DNA of 64,000 bases from JBGAHD01 sp044226395 (GTDB lineage: Bacteria; Pseudomonadota; Gammaproteobacteria; Xanthomonadales; Ahniellaceae): NCBI GenBank assembly GCA_044226395.1, contig JBGAHD010000006.1:152356-216355 (forward strand), in the 5' to 3' direction. A program made the translations under genes and the position numbers. This document shows, in pieces, positions 34,320-42,178 of this stretch (the first letter of the stretch is position 1; each line of letters begins with the position of its first letter). The notes below the pieces were generated by a model that saw only the letters and a program-made list of their open reading frames with translations, was not told where the DNA came from and searched no databases.

Positions 34320-34470
34320 GATCTCCCGGCTCCAAAACGTACTGAGAATGATTGTTCCATACGCTCCGCGAGGCCAGCAACAACGCGGCGGGTGATTGAA
34401 CAGTTTTGACAACGCGCCCCGAAGCCGCGTGGCCCACCGGATCGAGCACGTTCGACGCCGGGCCGCGCGC

Positions 34471-35286
34471 TCAGGTCCGGCGCCATGCCAGCGTCGCCAG
34501 ACCCAGACTCAAACAGGCAATCAGCACGAACGCGAATCCCGCCATCGACATCGCATCGACGCGTGCTGGCGCCTGCGGCGCTAGCGCGGGCAGACGCAAC
34601 AACTGAAAGGCCGCGCTGGAAGGATTGTTGTCATTGCCGAACGGAAAGCATCCCTGCTCGCGGTCATGCGGCACGAAATCCGGGCAATCGGTGATGCCGT
34701 ATCGACCGCGCTCGACCATGTTGCGTCCGAGCACGGGCGTGATCGCGGTCGCGGGCGCCAGACGCCATTGAAAGATCGTGCGACTGAGTGGGTCGTAATC
34801 GCCTTCATACATGACCGAGAACCAGTAGCTGCCCATCGGCAGCCGACATGGGCGTGGCAGCACCATCAGGGCGTAGCGCCGCGTCGCGGGCGGATCGCCC
34901 GCGGCGTGTTCGAGTTCGGGCACGAGGTCAGCGTAGCGACAAACAATGGCGCCCGGTCGCTCGGTCGCCGGGTCATTGGCATAGATGGTGAGCCGCAAGG
35001 CTTCGGTTTCGGGCGTGTACTCGAGACCGGCCTGCTTGATGCGCGCGGCGACGATCGACTGCGGCGCGCGCAGATCGAAATCGTCGGCGACCTCGACGAA
35101 TCGCCACGGCGGACCGGCGCTATCGTCGCCGGTGAACGTCGACGCGCTGTTGCCGTCGTTGGCGATCTCCAATTGGTCGTACACAACCTCGTAGCGGACT
35201 TGCGCCCGCGTGGCGCCGGCGCAGATCAACAGCGCCAGCAGCAGAACGAAGGAACGCGGGGCAAACCAGCGCGGCGCGTAGTACAT
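34471..35286 (-). CDS. Secreted protein with C-terminal membrane anchor, unknown function
   Basis: 271 residues. Signal peptide about 1-29 (SFVLLLALLICAGATRAQ). The body is a beta-rich domain (VVYDQLEIANDGNSASTF, PPWRFVEVADDFDL, YWFSVMYEGDYD) resembling secreted PEP-CTERM-type exoproteins. The C-terminus has a hydrophobic helix (about 244-266, SMAGFAFVLIACLSLGLATLAW) ending in RRT, the layout of sorting-signal or tail-anchor proteins. I recognise no PEP, IPTL or LPXTG motif before the helix. The ATG at 35286 has GAGGAAG upstream, and a longer frame would run through the tRNA gene. No neighbour indicates its role. Confidence 0.75.
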   Translation of the reverse strand: MYYAPRWFAPRSFVLLLALLICAGATRAQVRYEVVYDQLEIANDGNSASTFTGDDSAGPPWRFVEVADDFDLRAPQSIVAARIKQAGLEYTPETEALRLTIYANDPATERPGAIVCRYADLVPELEHAAGDPPATRRYALMVLPRPCRLPMGSYWFSVMYEGDYDPLSRTIFQWRLAPATAITPVLGRNMVERGRYGITDCPDFVPHDREQGCFPFGNDNNPSSAAFQLLRLPALAPQAPARVDAMSMAGFAFVLIACLSLGLATLAWRRT

Positions 35287-35399
35287 GGTGGCTTCCTCAG
35301 GGTGTTCGGGGGCAGCAGTCCATGCGGCAAAGCCCGCGAGACGCTTCCAGCCCCGGCCCCGAGGTCGCCCGTCGCGCGAGCGCGCGGGGCGGTCGGCGC

Positions 35400-35428
35400 T
35401 TGACAACGACCGGCCGCGCCGGAAGAAT
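35400..35428 (+). promoter_or_regulatory. Promoter of tRNA-Met
   Basis: Perfect -35 TTGACA (35400-35405), 17-bp spacer, and -10 AAGAAT (35423-35428), placing the start about 8 nt before the mature tRNA. Confidence 0.7.
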
Positions 35429-35442
35429 CCACGCCCCCTCGT

Positions 35443-35519
35443 GGCTACGTAGCTCAGCCGGTTAGAGCGCGGCACTCATAATGCTGAGGTCGGTGGTTCG
35501 AGCCCACCCGTAGCCACCA
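35443..35519 (+). tRNA. tRNA-Met (CAT), elongator
   Basis: 77 nt cloverleaf with encoded CCA. Acceptor stem GGCTACG / CGTAGCC; D-loop TAGCTCAGCCGGTTAGAGC; anticodon CAT in the loop CTCATAA; T-arm GGTTCGAGCCC. The acceptor and anticodon contexts match elongator tRNA-Met (GGCTACGTAGCTCAG start), not initiator tRNA or the lysidine-modified tRNA-Ile2. Confidence 0.97.
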
Positions 35520-35614
35520 TTTCACGCCCACGGCCGCGTCCCGGAAACGGGGGCAATCGCTGCGCGAGGCCGGGCGCTTCAGGTTCGTCCGCCATCGTCC
35601 CGTTCGGCACGCTC

Positions 35615-35977
35615 ATGCGCATTCAGAAGACTTTTCATCTCGAATCGGCTCATCGTTTGCCGCACGTGCCCGAAGGCCATAAGTGCGCGCGCGTGCACGG
35701 TCATTCGTTTCGGATCGAGATTCACGTCGAAGGCCCGGTCGATCCGCGCCTGGGCTGGGTGATGGACTTCGCCGAGATCAAGATCGCGTTCGCGCCGCTG
35801 TTCGAGCAGCTCGATCACCGTTACCTCAACGACATCGAAGGCCTGGACAACCCGACCAGCGAAAACCTGGCGATCTGGGTTTGGGACCATCTCAAGCCAC
35901 GCCTGCCCTTGCTCGCGCGCGTGATCGTGCACGAGACCTGCACCTCGGCTTGCAGCTACGAAGGCGCGAAGTCGTGA
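35615..35977 (+). CDS. queD: 6-carboxy-5,6,7,8-tetrahydropterin synthase
   Basis: 120 residues. Makes 6-carboxytetrahydropterin from dihydroneopterin triphosphate in queuosine/preQ0 synthesis. Zinc ligands H13, H28 and H30 (SAHRLP and RVHGHSF), catalytic Cys24 (GHKCARVHGH), the DH pair at 67-68 (QLDHRYLND) and Glu107 (VHETCTSACSY). Short QueD type rather than animal PTPS. No other queuosine genes lie beside it. It is downstream of tRNA-Met, but whether one transcript is made is unclear; I see no terminator between them. Confidence 0.93.
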   Translation: MRIQKTFHLESAHRLPHVPEGHKCARVHGHSFRIEIHVEGPVDPRLGWVMDFAEIKIAFAPLFEQLDHRYLNDIEGLDNPTSENLAIWVWDHLKPRLPLLARVIVHETCTSACSYEGAKS

Positions 35978-36042
35978 CGCAGGCCCCTTGTCGCGCGCGC
36001 CCCGCCGCCGCACGATAGGGTCCGGAACAGGGAGGAAGTGAC

Positions 36043-36657
36043 ATGCGCGCCATCGGGCTGTTGATCGCGCTCGCGGGTTTCGGCGCGGCGCCCACGATGG
36101 CGACCGCGGCGACCCCGACCGCGCCGGCCGTCACGACGCTGCAAGGCGTCGAGCTGCCGGCTTTCATTCATGTCGAAAAGTGGGATGACTATCTGCGCTT
36201 GAGCGGCGCGGGCATTGGCTATCGCCGCTTCATGCCGTTTCACGTCGTGGCCTTGTATGTCGATCGCGGCGAAGTCGATCCGCGCTCGCTCGGCGACGGC
36301 CTCAAGCGTTGCCGCATCGTGCTGCATTGGCTCGCGCCCTCGGCCGAGGAAGAAACCGCGATGCGCGATTACTGGCTCGCGCAATTGAACGAGGCGGTCG
36401 AAGATCCGCAAATGCGCTCGCGCCTCGCGGGCCGCCTGCAGGCCGCGGCGACGGCCTTGGGCGCGGGCAAGCGTGGCGATGTGGTCTATGTCGACTACGA
36501 CCCCGAACGCGGCCTGCAGATTCTGCGCGGCGAAACCTCTCAAGGGCAGTTCACCGGGCTGGAACTGGCGCGCGCGATCCTGGGCCTGTGGTTCGGACCC
36601 AAGGCCAATCGCGATCTTCGGGCCGAATTGCTCGGCGAGAAGATCGTCACGCCCTGA
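36043..36657 (+). CDS. Chalcone isomerase-like periplasmic protein
   Basis: 204 residues. Signal peptide about 1-25. The mature part shows the chalcone-isomerase-like fold (PF16036 type): LSGAGIGYRRFMPFHVVALYV, quoted by LSGAGIGYRRF, then RIVLHWLAPS, a helical middle, and YDPERGLQIL with a C-terminal FTGLELARAILGLWFG. Bacterial members are not flavonoid enzymes; they are thought to bind fatty acids or act in the periplasm. GGGAGGAAGTGAC precedes the ATG. Single gene. Confidence 0.85.
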   Translation: MRAIGLLIALAGFGAAPTMATAATPTAPAVTTLQGVELPAFIHVEKWDDYLRLSGAGIGYRRFMPFHVVALYVDRGEVDPRSLGDGLKRCRIVLHWLAPSAEEETAMRDYWLAQLNEAVEDPQMRSRLAGRLQAAATALGAGKRGDVVYVDYDPERGLQILRGETSQGQFTGLELARAILGLWFGPKANRDLRAELLGEKIVTP

Positions 36658-36769
36658 ATCCGGCGCCTTTTCGGCCGGCAATCGCGCCGGCCACGCCCTC
36701 GCGTCCGCTCTCAAGTGACTGAAAAGACTGGCTTCGAGCGCCTGTAGGAAAAAATTTATCCACTTGATG

Positions 36770-36798
36770 TTGCGTTGCAACAGAAACGGGCTTATGAT
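36770..36798 (+). promoter_or_regulatory. Promoter of the phasin gene
   Basis: -35 TTGCGT (36770-36775), 17-bp spacer, -10 TATGAT (36793-36798), about 30 nt before a strong AGGAGG ribosome binding site and the ATG at 36837. An A/T-rich tract (AAAAAATTTATC) just upstream may be an UP-like element. Confidence 0.65.
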
Positions 36799-36836
36799 GC
36801 GCCGCAACATGAACACCCCATAGGAGGGATCCCGCC

Positions 36837-37229
36837 ATGTTCGAGCAATTCAACGCCAAGCAGTTCGTCACGTTCTCGAAGCAGTTCTCCGACACCGCGT
36901 TCAAGGCGCACAACCTGGCCATCGCCGGTTTCGAGCGCGCGGTTGACCTGCAGCTCAAGGCCATCGAAGGCCGCGTCAATGCCGCCGTGGATTTCTGGGG
37001 CGACGCCGCCGAAGTGCGCGATGCCGAGACCGCCCGCACGCTGTTCCCCAAGAGCGTGTCGCTGGCCAAGGACTCCGCCGAGAAGCTGTACCAGGCGCAG
37101 CAGGAACTGATGGGCCTGACCATCAAGACCAGCGAAGCCATCGGTGACCTGTTCAAGACCAGCTTCGAATCGGCCAACGAGGCCGTGACCAAGACGGTCG
37201 AGGCCAGCACCAAGAAGGCTGCCAAGTAA
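36837..37229 (+). CDS. Phasin family protein
   Basis: 130 residues, entirely helical, no Cys or Trp-rich core. The phasin_2 pattern is clear: EQFNAKQFVTFSKQFSD, FERAVDLQLKAIEGRVNAAV, ending in an Ala/Lys/Thr-rich tail. Phasins coat polyhydroxyalkanoate granules; some relatives act elsewhere as chaperones. No phaC, phaA or phaB is in the window. It has its own promoter, an AGGAGG ribosome binding site and a strong terminator, which suggests high, independent expression. Confidence 0.9.
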   Translation: MFEQFNAKQFVTFSKQFSDTAFKAHNLAIAGFERAVDLQLKAIEGRVNAAVDFWGDAAEVRDAETARTLFPKSVSLAKDSAEKLYQAQQELMGLTIKTSEAIGDLFKTSFESANEAVTKTVEASTKKAAK

Positions 37230-37298
37230 TACCGCTTCAAGACTGCACCGCGCTGGCAGGCGAGTCCCCTCCCCTCCCGACAAGCTCCAGCGCCAGAA

Positions 37299-37333
37299 GG
37301 GTCGGCAGATTGAATTCTGCCGGCCCTTTTTTT
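37299..37333 (+). terminator. Intrinsic terminator of phasin gene
   Basis: Stem GGGTCGGCAGA / TTCTGCCGGCCC (one wobble or mismatch) around TTGAA, followed by TTTTTTT. The rest of the gap to 37526 holds no supportable gene. Confidence 0.92.
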
Positions 37334-37526
37334 GCGCGATCGCCCAACGACATGCTCGCGTCGCGCGCCATCGAGACGGATGTCGGGGCGATCGCTCACG
37401 ACGCCTTCCGCGCGCAATCGTCACTGACGACGCTCGCGCCCGAAACGGCATTCGCGGTTCAAGCACTTCGAGGCGAGTCGCGCGAACACGCGTCCGCGTC
37501 ATCTCGCCATCGCGCGCGATGCACGC

Positions 37527-37901
37527 TCACGCGCTGATGACGAACAAGCCCACCACGCAACCCACGGCCAGCAGCCACATGACCGAACGCAGCGTCGCCC
37601 AATTGCCCAGATAACACACGCCGTAGGCGATGCGCAGACCGATGAAGCTCAACGCCAGCAGATCCACGCGATCTTGCGGCGCTTGCAGATGCTCGGCCAC
37701 GAGCACGGCGGCGGCGAAGGGCGGGAAGGCTTCGAAGGAATTGAGCTGCGCCCAATGCGCGCGCTTACGAAAGCCATCGAGCGAATCGAGAAATTCGCGC
37801 GGCCGCTTGTTGTTGAAGCCAGGCCCGGAGAACTTGGCCACGGCCGTCCACACCAAGGGCAGGTAAGCCGCCACCAGGATGCACCAAAGCGCAATCGTCA
37901 T
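37527..37901 (-). CDS. MAPEG family membrane protein
   Basis: 124 residues with four predicted transmembrane helices (about 3-22, 62-78, 82-98 and 104-122). The MAPEG pattern is present: RAHWAQLNSFEAFPPFAAAVLVAE, quoted by its core NSFEAFPPFAAAVL. The family includes glutathione-dependent microsomal enzymes, and the bacterial members are mostly uncharacterised. The ATG at 37901 has AGGAGG upstream. Divergent from the FHA-phosphatase gene, with a 69-bp gap. Confidence 0.9.
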   Translation of the reverse strand: MTIALWCILVAAYLPLVWTAVAKFSGPGFNNKRPREFLDSLDGFRKRAHWAQLNSFEAFPPFAAAVLVAEHLQAPQDRVDLLALSFIGLRIAYGVCYLGNWATLRSVMWLLAVGCVVGLFVISA

Positions 37902-37970
37902 GCCCCACCTCCTCGCTTGTCGGGCGATCATTTTGTGCCAAGATGCGGCGATCCGACAGAGACCACAGGC

Positions 37971-39557
37971 ATGCCCGAGCTCGTGATCGAAGCCGGCGAT
38001 GGCGCCGGCACCACGTTCAGCTTCGTCCGCCGGATCGTGATTGGTCGCGGCGACATCGCCGATGTGCGTATCGACGACGTGACCATCTCGCGCCGTCACG
38101 CCGAGATTCGTCCGCGCGACGATGGCGGTTGGGAACTGGTCGATCTGGGCAGCGCCAACGGCGTGCTGGTCAATGACGAACGCCTGTCGGGCTCGCGCGT
38201 GCTGGCCGATGGCGATCGCCTCGACATGGGTCAGATCAAGCTGCGTTTTCGCGGCGCCAACGCCAATGTGGTCACGCCCGGGACGCAGGCGACGCCGATT
38301 CCGATCGAGCCGCCCGGTGGGCGCTTGTTTCAGGAAATGCTGTCGCGCGTGCGTCTGTTCTGCGATCTGGGCGCGCTCGGCGCCGAACGTCACGCGCCGG
38401 CGGAACTGGCGCGACGCGCGTGCGAGTTGCTACTGCGCGCGTTCGCGCGCGCCGATCGCGCGGCCGTGTTCCTGCACGCGGCGATGGGCGACGCGCTGAC
38501 CTTGATCGGACAGGCCACGCGCGATTCGCGCCCGATGCAACCCACGGCCGTCAACGCCGTATCGCACGAGGCCACGCGTCATCAATTCGGTCTGTTGCTG
38601 ATCGACGAGCAGGAGCGACTGGCGTTGACGCAACGACTGCGCGTGCCGCAACTCTACGGCGCCGCGGCGGCCGTGCCGATCCGCTTCAACGGCGAGGCAC
38701 TGGGCGCGATCTACATCGACAGCCTCAAGGATCCCGGCGCGCTTCGCGGCACCGATCACGAGCATCTGATCGCCGTGGCCAATCTGCTCGGCGCGCTGCT
38801 CGCGCCCGCGCGCGAACCGGCGCGCGATTTCGACATGGAACGACATGATCTGACCTTGTGCCGACGCATCCAGCAGCGCTTCCTGCCGCAAGCGCCGCCG
38901 AGTTTGTCGGGCTACGCCATCGTCGACGACTACGCGGCCGCGCGCGTGATTGGTGGCGATCACTACGACTTCGTGGCCCTGGCCGACAGTCGTCAGGCCA
39001 TGATCGTCGCCGATGTCTCCGGCAAGGCGCTGTCGGGCGCGCTGTACATGGCGAGGCTGGGCGCGGTGCTGCGCCAGGCCTCGGCGCGCACGCGTCGCGC
39101 CACGGAATTGCTCGAGGACATCAACGCCACGCTCTACAGCGAACTCGAGGCGGGCATGTTCGTCACCATGCTCGTGGTCGTGCTCGAACCGCGCAGCGGC
39201 ATCATCGAAATCGCCTCGGCCGGTCACCCGGCGCCGCTCGTGCGCGGTCGCGATGGCGAAGTGCGGCAATTGGCGATCGAGGGCGGCCCGCCGCTCGGCG
39301 CGATGAGCGAGCCGCGCTATCCGGTCGTGCGTCATCAGCTCGAATCGGGCGAGTGCATGCTGCTGTTCACCGACGGCCTCGACGAAGCGCACAACCAAGC
39401 CGGCGAGTTGTTCGGCTTGAAGCGCGCGCAGACCGCGGTGGCGCGAGGCACGGACGCGCGCGGCGTGATCAATGCACTGCGTGACGATCTCGCGCGCTTC
39501 GTCGGCACCGAGCCGCAAAGCGACGATCTGACCTTGCTCGCGATCGAGCGACTCTAA
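37971..39557 (+). CDS. FHA-GAF-SpoIIE-type PP2C phosphatase
   Basis: 528 residues. N-terminal FHA domain (about 1-95) with the phosphothreonine-binding residues of IGRGDIADVRID, ISRRHAEI and SANGVLVN. A GAF-like sensor (about 125-285, GAAAAVPIRFNGEALGAIYIDS) is followed by a SpoIIE/RsbU-type PP2C domain (about 310-528) with GGDHYDF, VADVSGKALSGALYMA, ASAGHPAPL, LFTDGLDEAHN and QSDDLTLL, the metal-binding Asp residues. Such phosphatases dephosphorylate STAS anti-anti-sigma factors. A STAS gene lies convergently 18 bp downstream. No signal or membrane segment. Confidence 0.93.
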   Translation: MPELVIEAGDGAGTTFSFVRRIVIGRGDIADVRIDDVTISRRHAEIRPRDDGGWELVDLGSANGVLVNDERLSGSRVLADGDRLDMGQIKLRFRGANANVVTPGTQATPIPIEPPGGRLFQEMLSRVRLFCDLGALGAERHAPAELARRACELLLRAFARADRAAVFLHAAMGDALTLIGQATRDSRPMQPTAVNAVSHEATRHQFGLLLIDEQERLALTQRLRVPQLYGAAAAVPIRFNGEALGAIYIDSLKDPGALRGTDHEHLIAVANLLGALLAPAREPARDFDMERHDLTLCRRIQQRFLPQAPPSLSGYAIVDDYAAARVIGGDHYDFVALADSRQAMIVADVSGKALSGALYMARLGAVLRQASARTRRATELLEDINATLYSELEAGMFVTMLVVVLEPRSGIIEIASAGHPAPLVRGRDGEVRQLAIEGGPPLGAMSEPRYPVVRHQLESGECMLLFTDGLDEAHNQAGELFGLKRAQTAVARGTDARGVINALRDDLARFVGTEPQSDDLTLLAIERL

Positions 39558-39575
39558 GCACCGCGCGATCCGCGC

Positions 39576-40238
39576 TCAGCGCTTGAACAGCCCCAGCAGT
39601 CGCGCGAAGAAGCCGCGCTTGGGTTCGGGCGCGGCGCTCGGGGATTCCGATGCCGACGCGGGTGCTTCGCCGCTGCCGACCGGTGTCTTGAGCGACGCCA
39701 GCGCCATGGTCTTGTCGCCCGTCTTCTTGGCTTTCGCCGGCGGCGTTTTGCTCGGCGGCAAGGGCGTGGGCGTGGGCGCGACGCCGAGAATGCCGGCGGC
39801 GGCCTTGGCCATGCGCGCATCGTCGGCATCGGGCTTGGCGTTGGCATCGCCCGCGCCCATCAACTTGGCCGCGAGCTTGGCCAGCGCCGGCGAGACTTCG
39901 CCCGCGCCCGGGTGTCGATCGAGCGCCGCGCTGGCGCTGGGAAAGATCGAAAACAACTTGGTGAAGCCGGCCACGTCGAAGACCTGCTTCACCTGCGGAT
40001 TGAGATCGGCCAGGCGCAGGCTGCCCTTGCCCTCGACACGCTTGGCCAGCATCAACAGCACGCGCAAGCCGGCGCTGCTGACGTAGTTGATCTCGCCCAG
40101 GTCGACGACGAAATGCTGCGCGCCCGCGGCCAACAGATCCTGCAGCGCGAGTTCGAAGTCGGATGCCGAATCGGTGTCCAGCCGACCCAGGGGCGCGAGC
40201 ACGCTCACGCCACCGCGCTGTTCCTGCTTGATCTCCAT
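39576..40238 (-). CDS. STAS-domain protein (anti-sigma factor antagonist type)
   Basis: 220 residues. STAS domain about 1-108 with VVDLGEINYVSSAGLRVLL; Ser54/Ser55 are the expected phosphorylation sites. Unlike SpoIIAA/RsbV (about 110 residues) it has a 100-residue Ala/Pro-rich tail ending in a basic-amphipathic helix, RGFFARLLGLFKR, suited to membrane binding. It is the likely substrate of the adjacent PP2C phosphatase and of an RsbW-like kinase. It is the last of three minus-strand genes, with 13-bp and 21-bp gaps. Confidence 0.92.
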   Translation of the reverse strand: MEIKQEQRGGVSVLAPLGRLDTDSASDFELALQDLLAAGAQHFVVDLGEINYVSSAGLRVLLMLAKRVEGKGSLRLADLNPQVKQVFDVAGFTKLFSIFPSASAALDRHPGAGEVSPALAKLAAKLMGAGDANAKPDADDARMAKAAAGILGVAPTPTPLPPSKTPPAKAKKTGDKTMALASLKTPVGSGEAPASASESPSAAPEPKRGFFARLLGLFKR

Positions 40239-40251
40239 CGACGCGACGCGC

Positions 40252-41256
40252 TCAGCTGCTGCGGAACACGAAGCGCGCGGCGCCGATCTGCACCACGTCC
40301 TCGTTGTTCAGCACGCGCTCCTTGACCTTCTCGGCGTTGACGCGCGTGCCGTGCTTGGTGTCGAAATCCACCAGCGAATAGCCCTGCGGCGTCGGCACGA
40401 TCTGCGCGTGCTTGGGCTCGACGCCCGGACCGCCGATGCGGATGTCGTTGCCGGTATCGCTGCCGATAGCCATGGGCTTGAGCGTCAGCGCATACGTCGT
40501 CTTGCCGGCTTCGGGATTCTGCGGCACCAGGCGCGCGGGCTTGAACATCACCGTCGCCTCGGTCACCACGGGTTTCGCGGCCGCGGCGGGCGGCGGCGCC
40601 GGCGCGGTCGGCACCGGCATCACGAGAGTGCCGTCGGCCATGGTCTTGGGCGCGGCGGGCGGCGGCGGCACGACGGGCTTGGGAATCTCGGCCGTGGTGA
40701 TCGCGGGCATTTCCGGCTGCGTCACGTGACTTGCGGCGGCGGCGGCGGCCGGCGCTGGCGGCGTCGCCAAGGCGTTGGACGCGGCAGGCGAGATCAAGGC
40801 CACGCGCAATTCTTCTTCGCCGCGCACGGCGGCGAGAAACTTCTCGCGCAGGCCACGCGCTTTCTCGTACAGCACGCTCTGTTCGGCGGCCGCGGCGTCG
40901 ATGGCCTTCATGCGCTTGCCGAATTCGTCCTTGTCGAACTCGCCAAGCTGATGACGCAATTCGGTCTCCTGCTTATCGAGCTGCACGGCTTCGTTGGACG
41001 CCTCGAGTTCGTCGAACGCGGCCATCAGGCGCAGGTACTGCGCTTGCGCTTGCTCGCGCAGCGGCTTGGCTTGCGCGTCGAGCGTGTCGCGCTTGGATTT
41101 GTAGTCGGCGCGCACGCGCAGGTACACCACTTCGGCGACCTGGGACTTCATTTCATCCATGGCCTTGATGCGGCCATCGATCACGTCCTGTTCTTCCTTG
41201 ATCTTCTTCAGCGCTTCGGCGCAGGCCACATCGATCTGATTGAGTTCGTCTTGCAC
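40252..41256 (-). CDS. Coiled-coil FHA-domain protein
   Basis: 334 residues. An N-terminal helical coiled coil (about 1-150, Glu/Lys/Ala/Gln-rich heptads) is followed by a Pro/Ala-rich linker (150-225) and a C-terminal FHA domain (about 240-332) with IGSDTGNDIRIG, EPKHAQIV and KHGTRVN. It binds phosphothreonine proteins and can oligomerise through the coil. The Ser that usually precedes the FHA His (S-x-x-H) is replaced (E-P-K-H), which may change specificity. GTG start at 41256 with AGGAG upstream. Operonic with the STAS and cNMP-FHA genes. Confidence 0.88.
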   Translation of the reverse strand: MQDELNQIDVACAEALKKIKEEQDVIDGRIKAMDEMKSQVAEVVYLRVRADYKSKRDTLDAQAKPLREQAQAQYLRLMAAFDELEASNEAVQLDKQETELRHQLGEFDKDEFGKRMKAIDAAAAEQSVLYEKARGLREKFLAAVRGEEELRVALISPAASNALATPPAPAAAAAASHVTQPEMPAITTAEIPKPVVPPPPAAPKTMADGTLVMPVPTAPAPPPAAAAKPVVTEATVMFKPARLVPQNPEAGKTTYALTLKPMAIGSDTGNDIRIGGPGVEPKHAQIVPTPQGYSLVDFDTKHGTRVNAEKVKERVLNNEDVVQIGAARFVFRSS

Positions 41257-41277
41257 GGCAATGCTCCTGGCGAGGGC

Positions 41278-42051
41278 CTAGGCGATGACTTCGACTTCGA
41301 CCGAACCGAAACGGATTTTGTCGCCCGCCTTGAGCGCGACCGGCTCGCCGGTGCGCAGACGTTGTCCGTTGACGAAGGTGCCGTTGGTCGTGCCGACATC
41401 CTCGCGCAGTTGAAAACCACCGGCGACCGCGACCACCTTGGCGTGACGCCGACTGAGGCTGCGCGTCACGTCCAGCGGACCGAGATTGATCTCGGGATTG
41501 ATGCCGGTCACCGGATCGGGTCGGCCGACGAGAAACTCGGCCTGACCCTCGAGCGGAAAGCGCGTGCCCGAGGCCGGATGCAACAAGGTCGTCACGCCCG
41601 GCGCGGCGGGCGGCGCGGTCGGCGTCGCGGGCGCGCCTACGCGGGCATCGGCGCGCGCGGACAGACGACGACGGAATTCTTCCAGCGCCTCGAAGGCTTC
41701 GGCCGCGCGCTGTTCGCTGCGGCGCAAGCGCGCGGTGAGCTTGCGCATGATGCGCACGGCGATCTCGACGTTCTGCGCCAGCACGTCGTTGAACGCGGCG
41801 CGATCGATGCGCAGCAAGCGGGCATTGGTGCGCGCGACGGCGGTGGCGAAGCGCGGCTGATCCTCGAGCACGGCCATCTCGCCGAAGAAGTCGCCAGCTT
41901 CCAACGTCGCCATCGGTTCGTTGCCGCGACTGGCGCGCAGAATGTCGACGCTGCCCGATTCGATGATGAACATTTCCGAGCCGGCATCGCCCTCGCGGAA
42001 GATCGTGGCGCCCGCGCTGACTTGGACGAACGGATCCTTGGCCTCGCTCAT
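41278..42051 (-). CDS. Cyclic-nucleotide-binding / FHA fusion protein
   Basis: 257 residues. N-terminal cNMP-binding domain (about 1-120) with IFREGDAGSEMFIIESGSV, FFGEMAVLEDQPRFATAVA (phosphate-binding-cassette-like) and LLRIDRAAF. Helical linker about 100-145. C-terminal FHA domain (about 165-257) with VGRPDP, RSLSRRHAKVV and TTNGTFVNGQRL. It would link cAMP/c-di-GMP-type signals to phosphothreonine recognition. The ATG at 42051 has GGGGAG 8 bp upstream. First gene of the three-gene minus-strand unit. No helix-turn-helix, so not a CRP-type regulator. Confidence 0.9.
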   Translation of the reverse strand: MSEAKDPFVQVSAGATIFREGDAGSEMFIIESGSVDILRASRGNEPMATLEAGDFFGEMAVLEDQPRFATAVARTNARLLRIDRAAFNDVLAQNVEIAVRIMRKLTARLRRSEQRAAEAFEALEEFRRRLSARADARVGAPATPTAPPAAPGVTTLLHPASGTRFPLEGQAEFLVGRPDPVTGINPEINLGPLDVTRSLSRRHAKVVAVAGGFQLREDVGTTNGTFVNGQRLRTGEPVALKAGDKIRFGSVEVEVIA

Positions 42052-42178
42052 GCCCACATCTCCCCGACCACGCCCACGCGTGGCGCTCGATTATGACCAG
42101 CCCACGCGAAGCCCCGCAACACGACCGACGGCATGGCGCGCGGCGCCACGGCGTCGACGGTAAGATGTTCGCGTGTTC

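Noticed and set aside
35287..35475. Longer N-terminus for the anchored exoprotein
   Set aside because: It would read through tRNA-Met and lose the signal peptide; the ATG at 35286 has GAGGAAG.
37310..37537. Small plus-strand ORF after the phasin gene
   Set aside because: Begins within the terminator region, has no ribosome binding site and no recognisable content.
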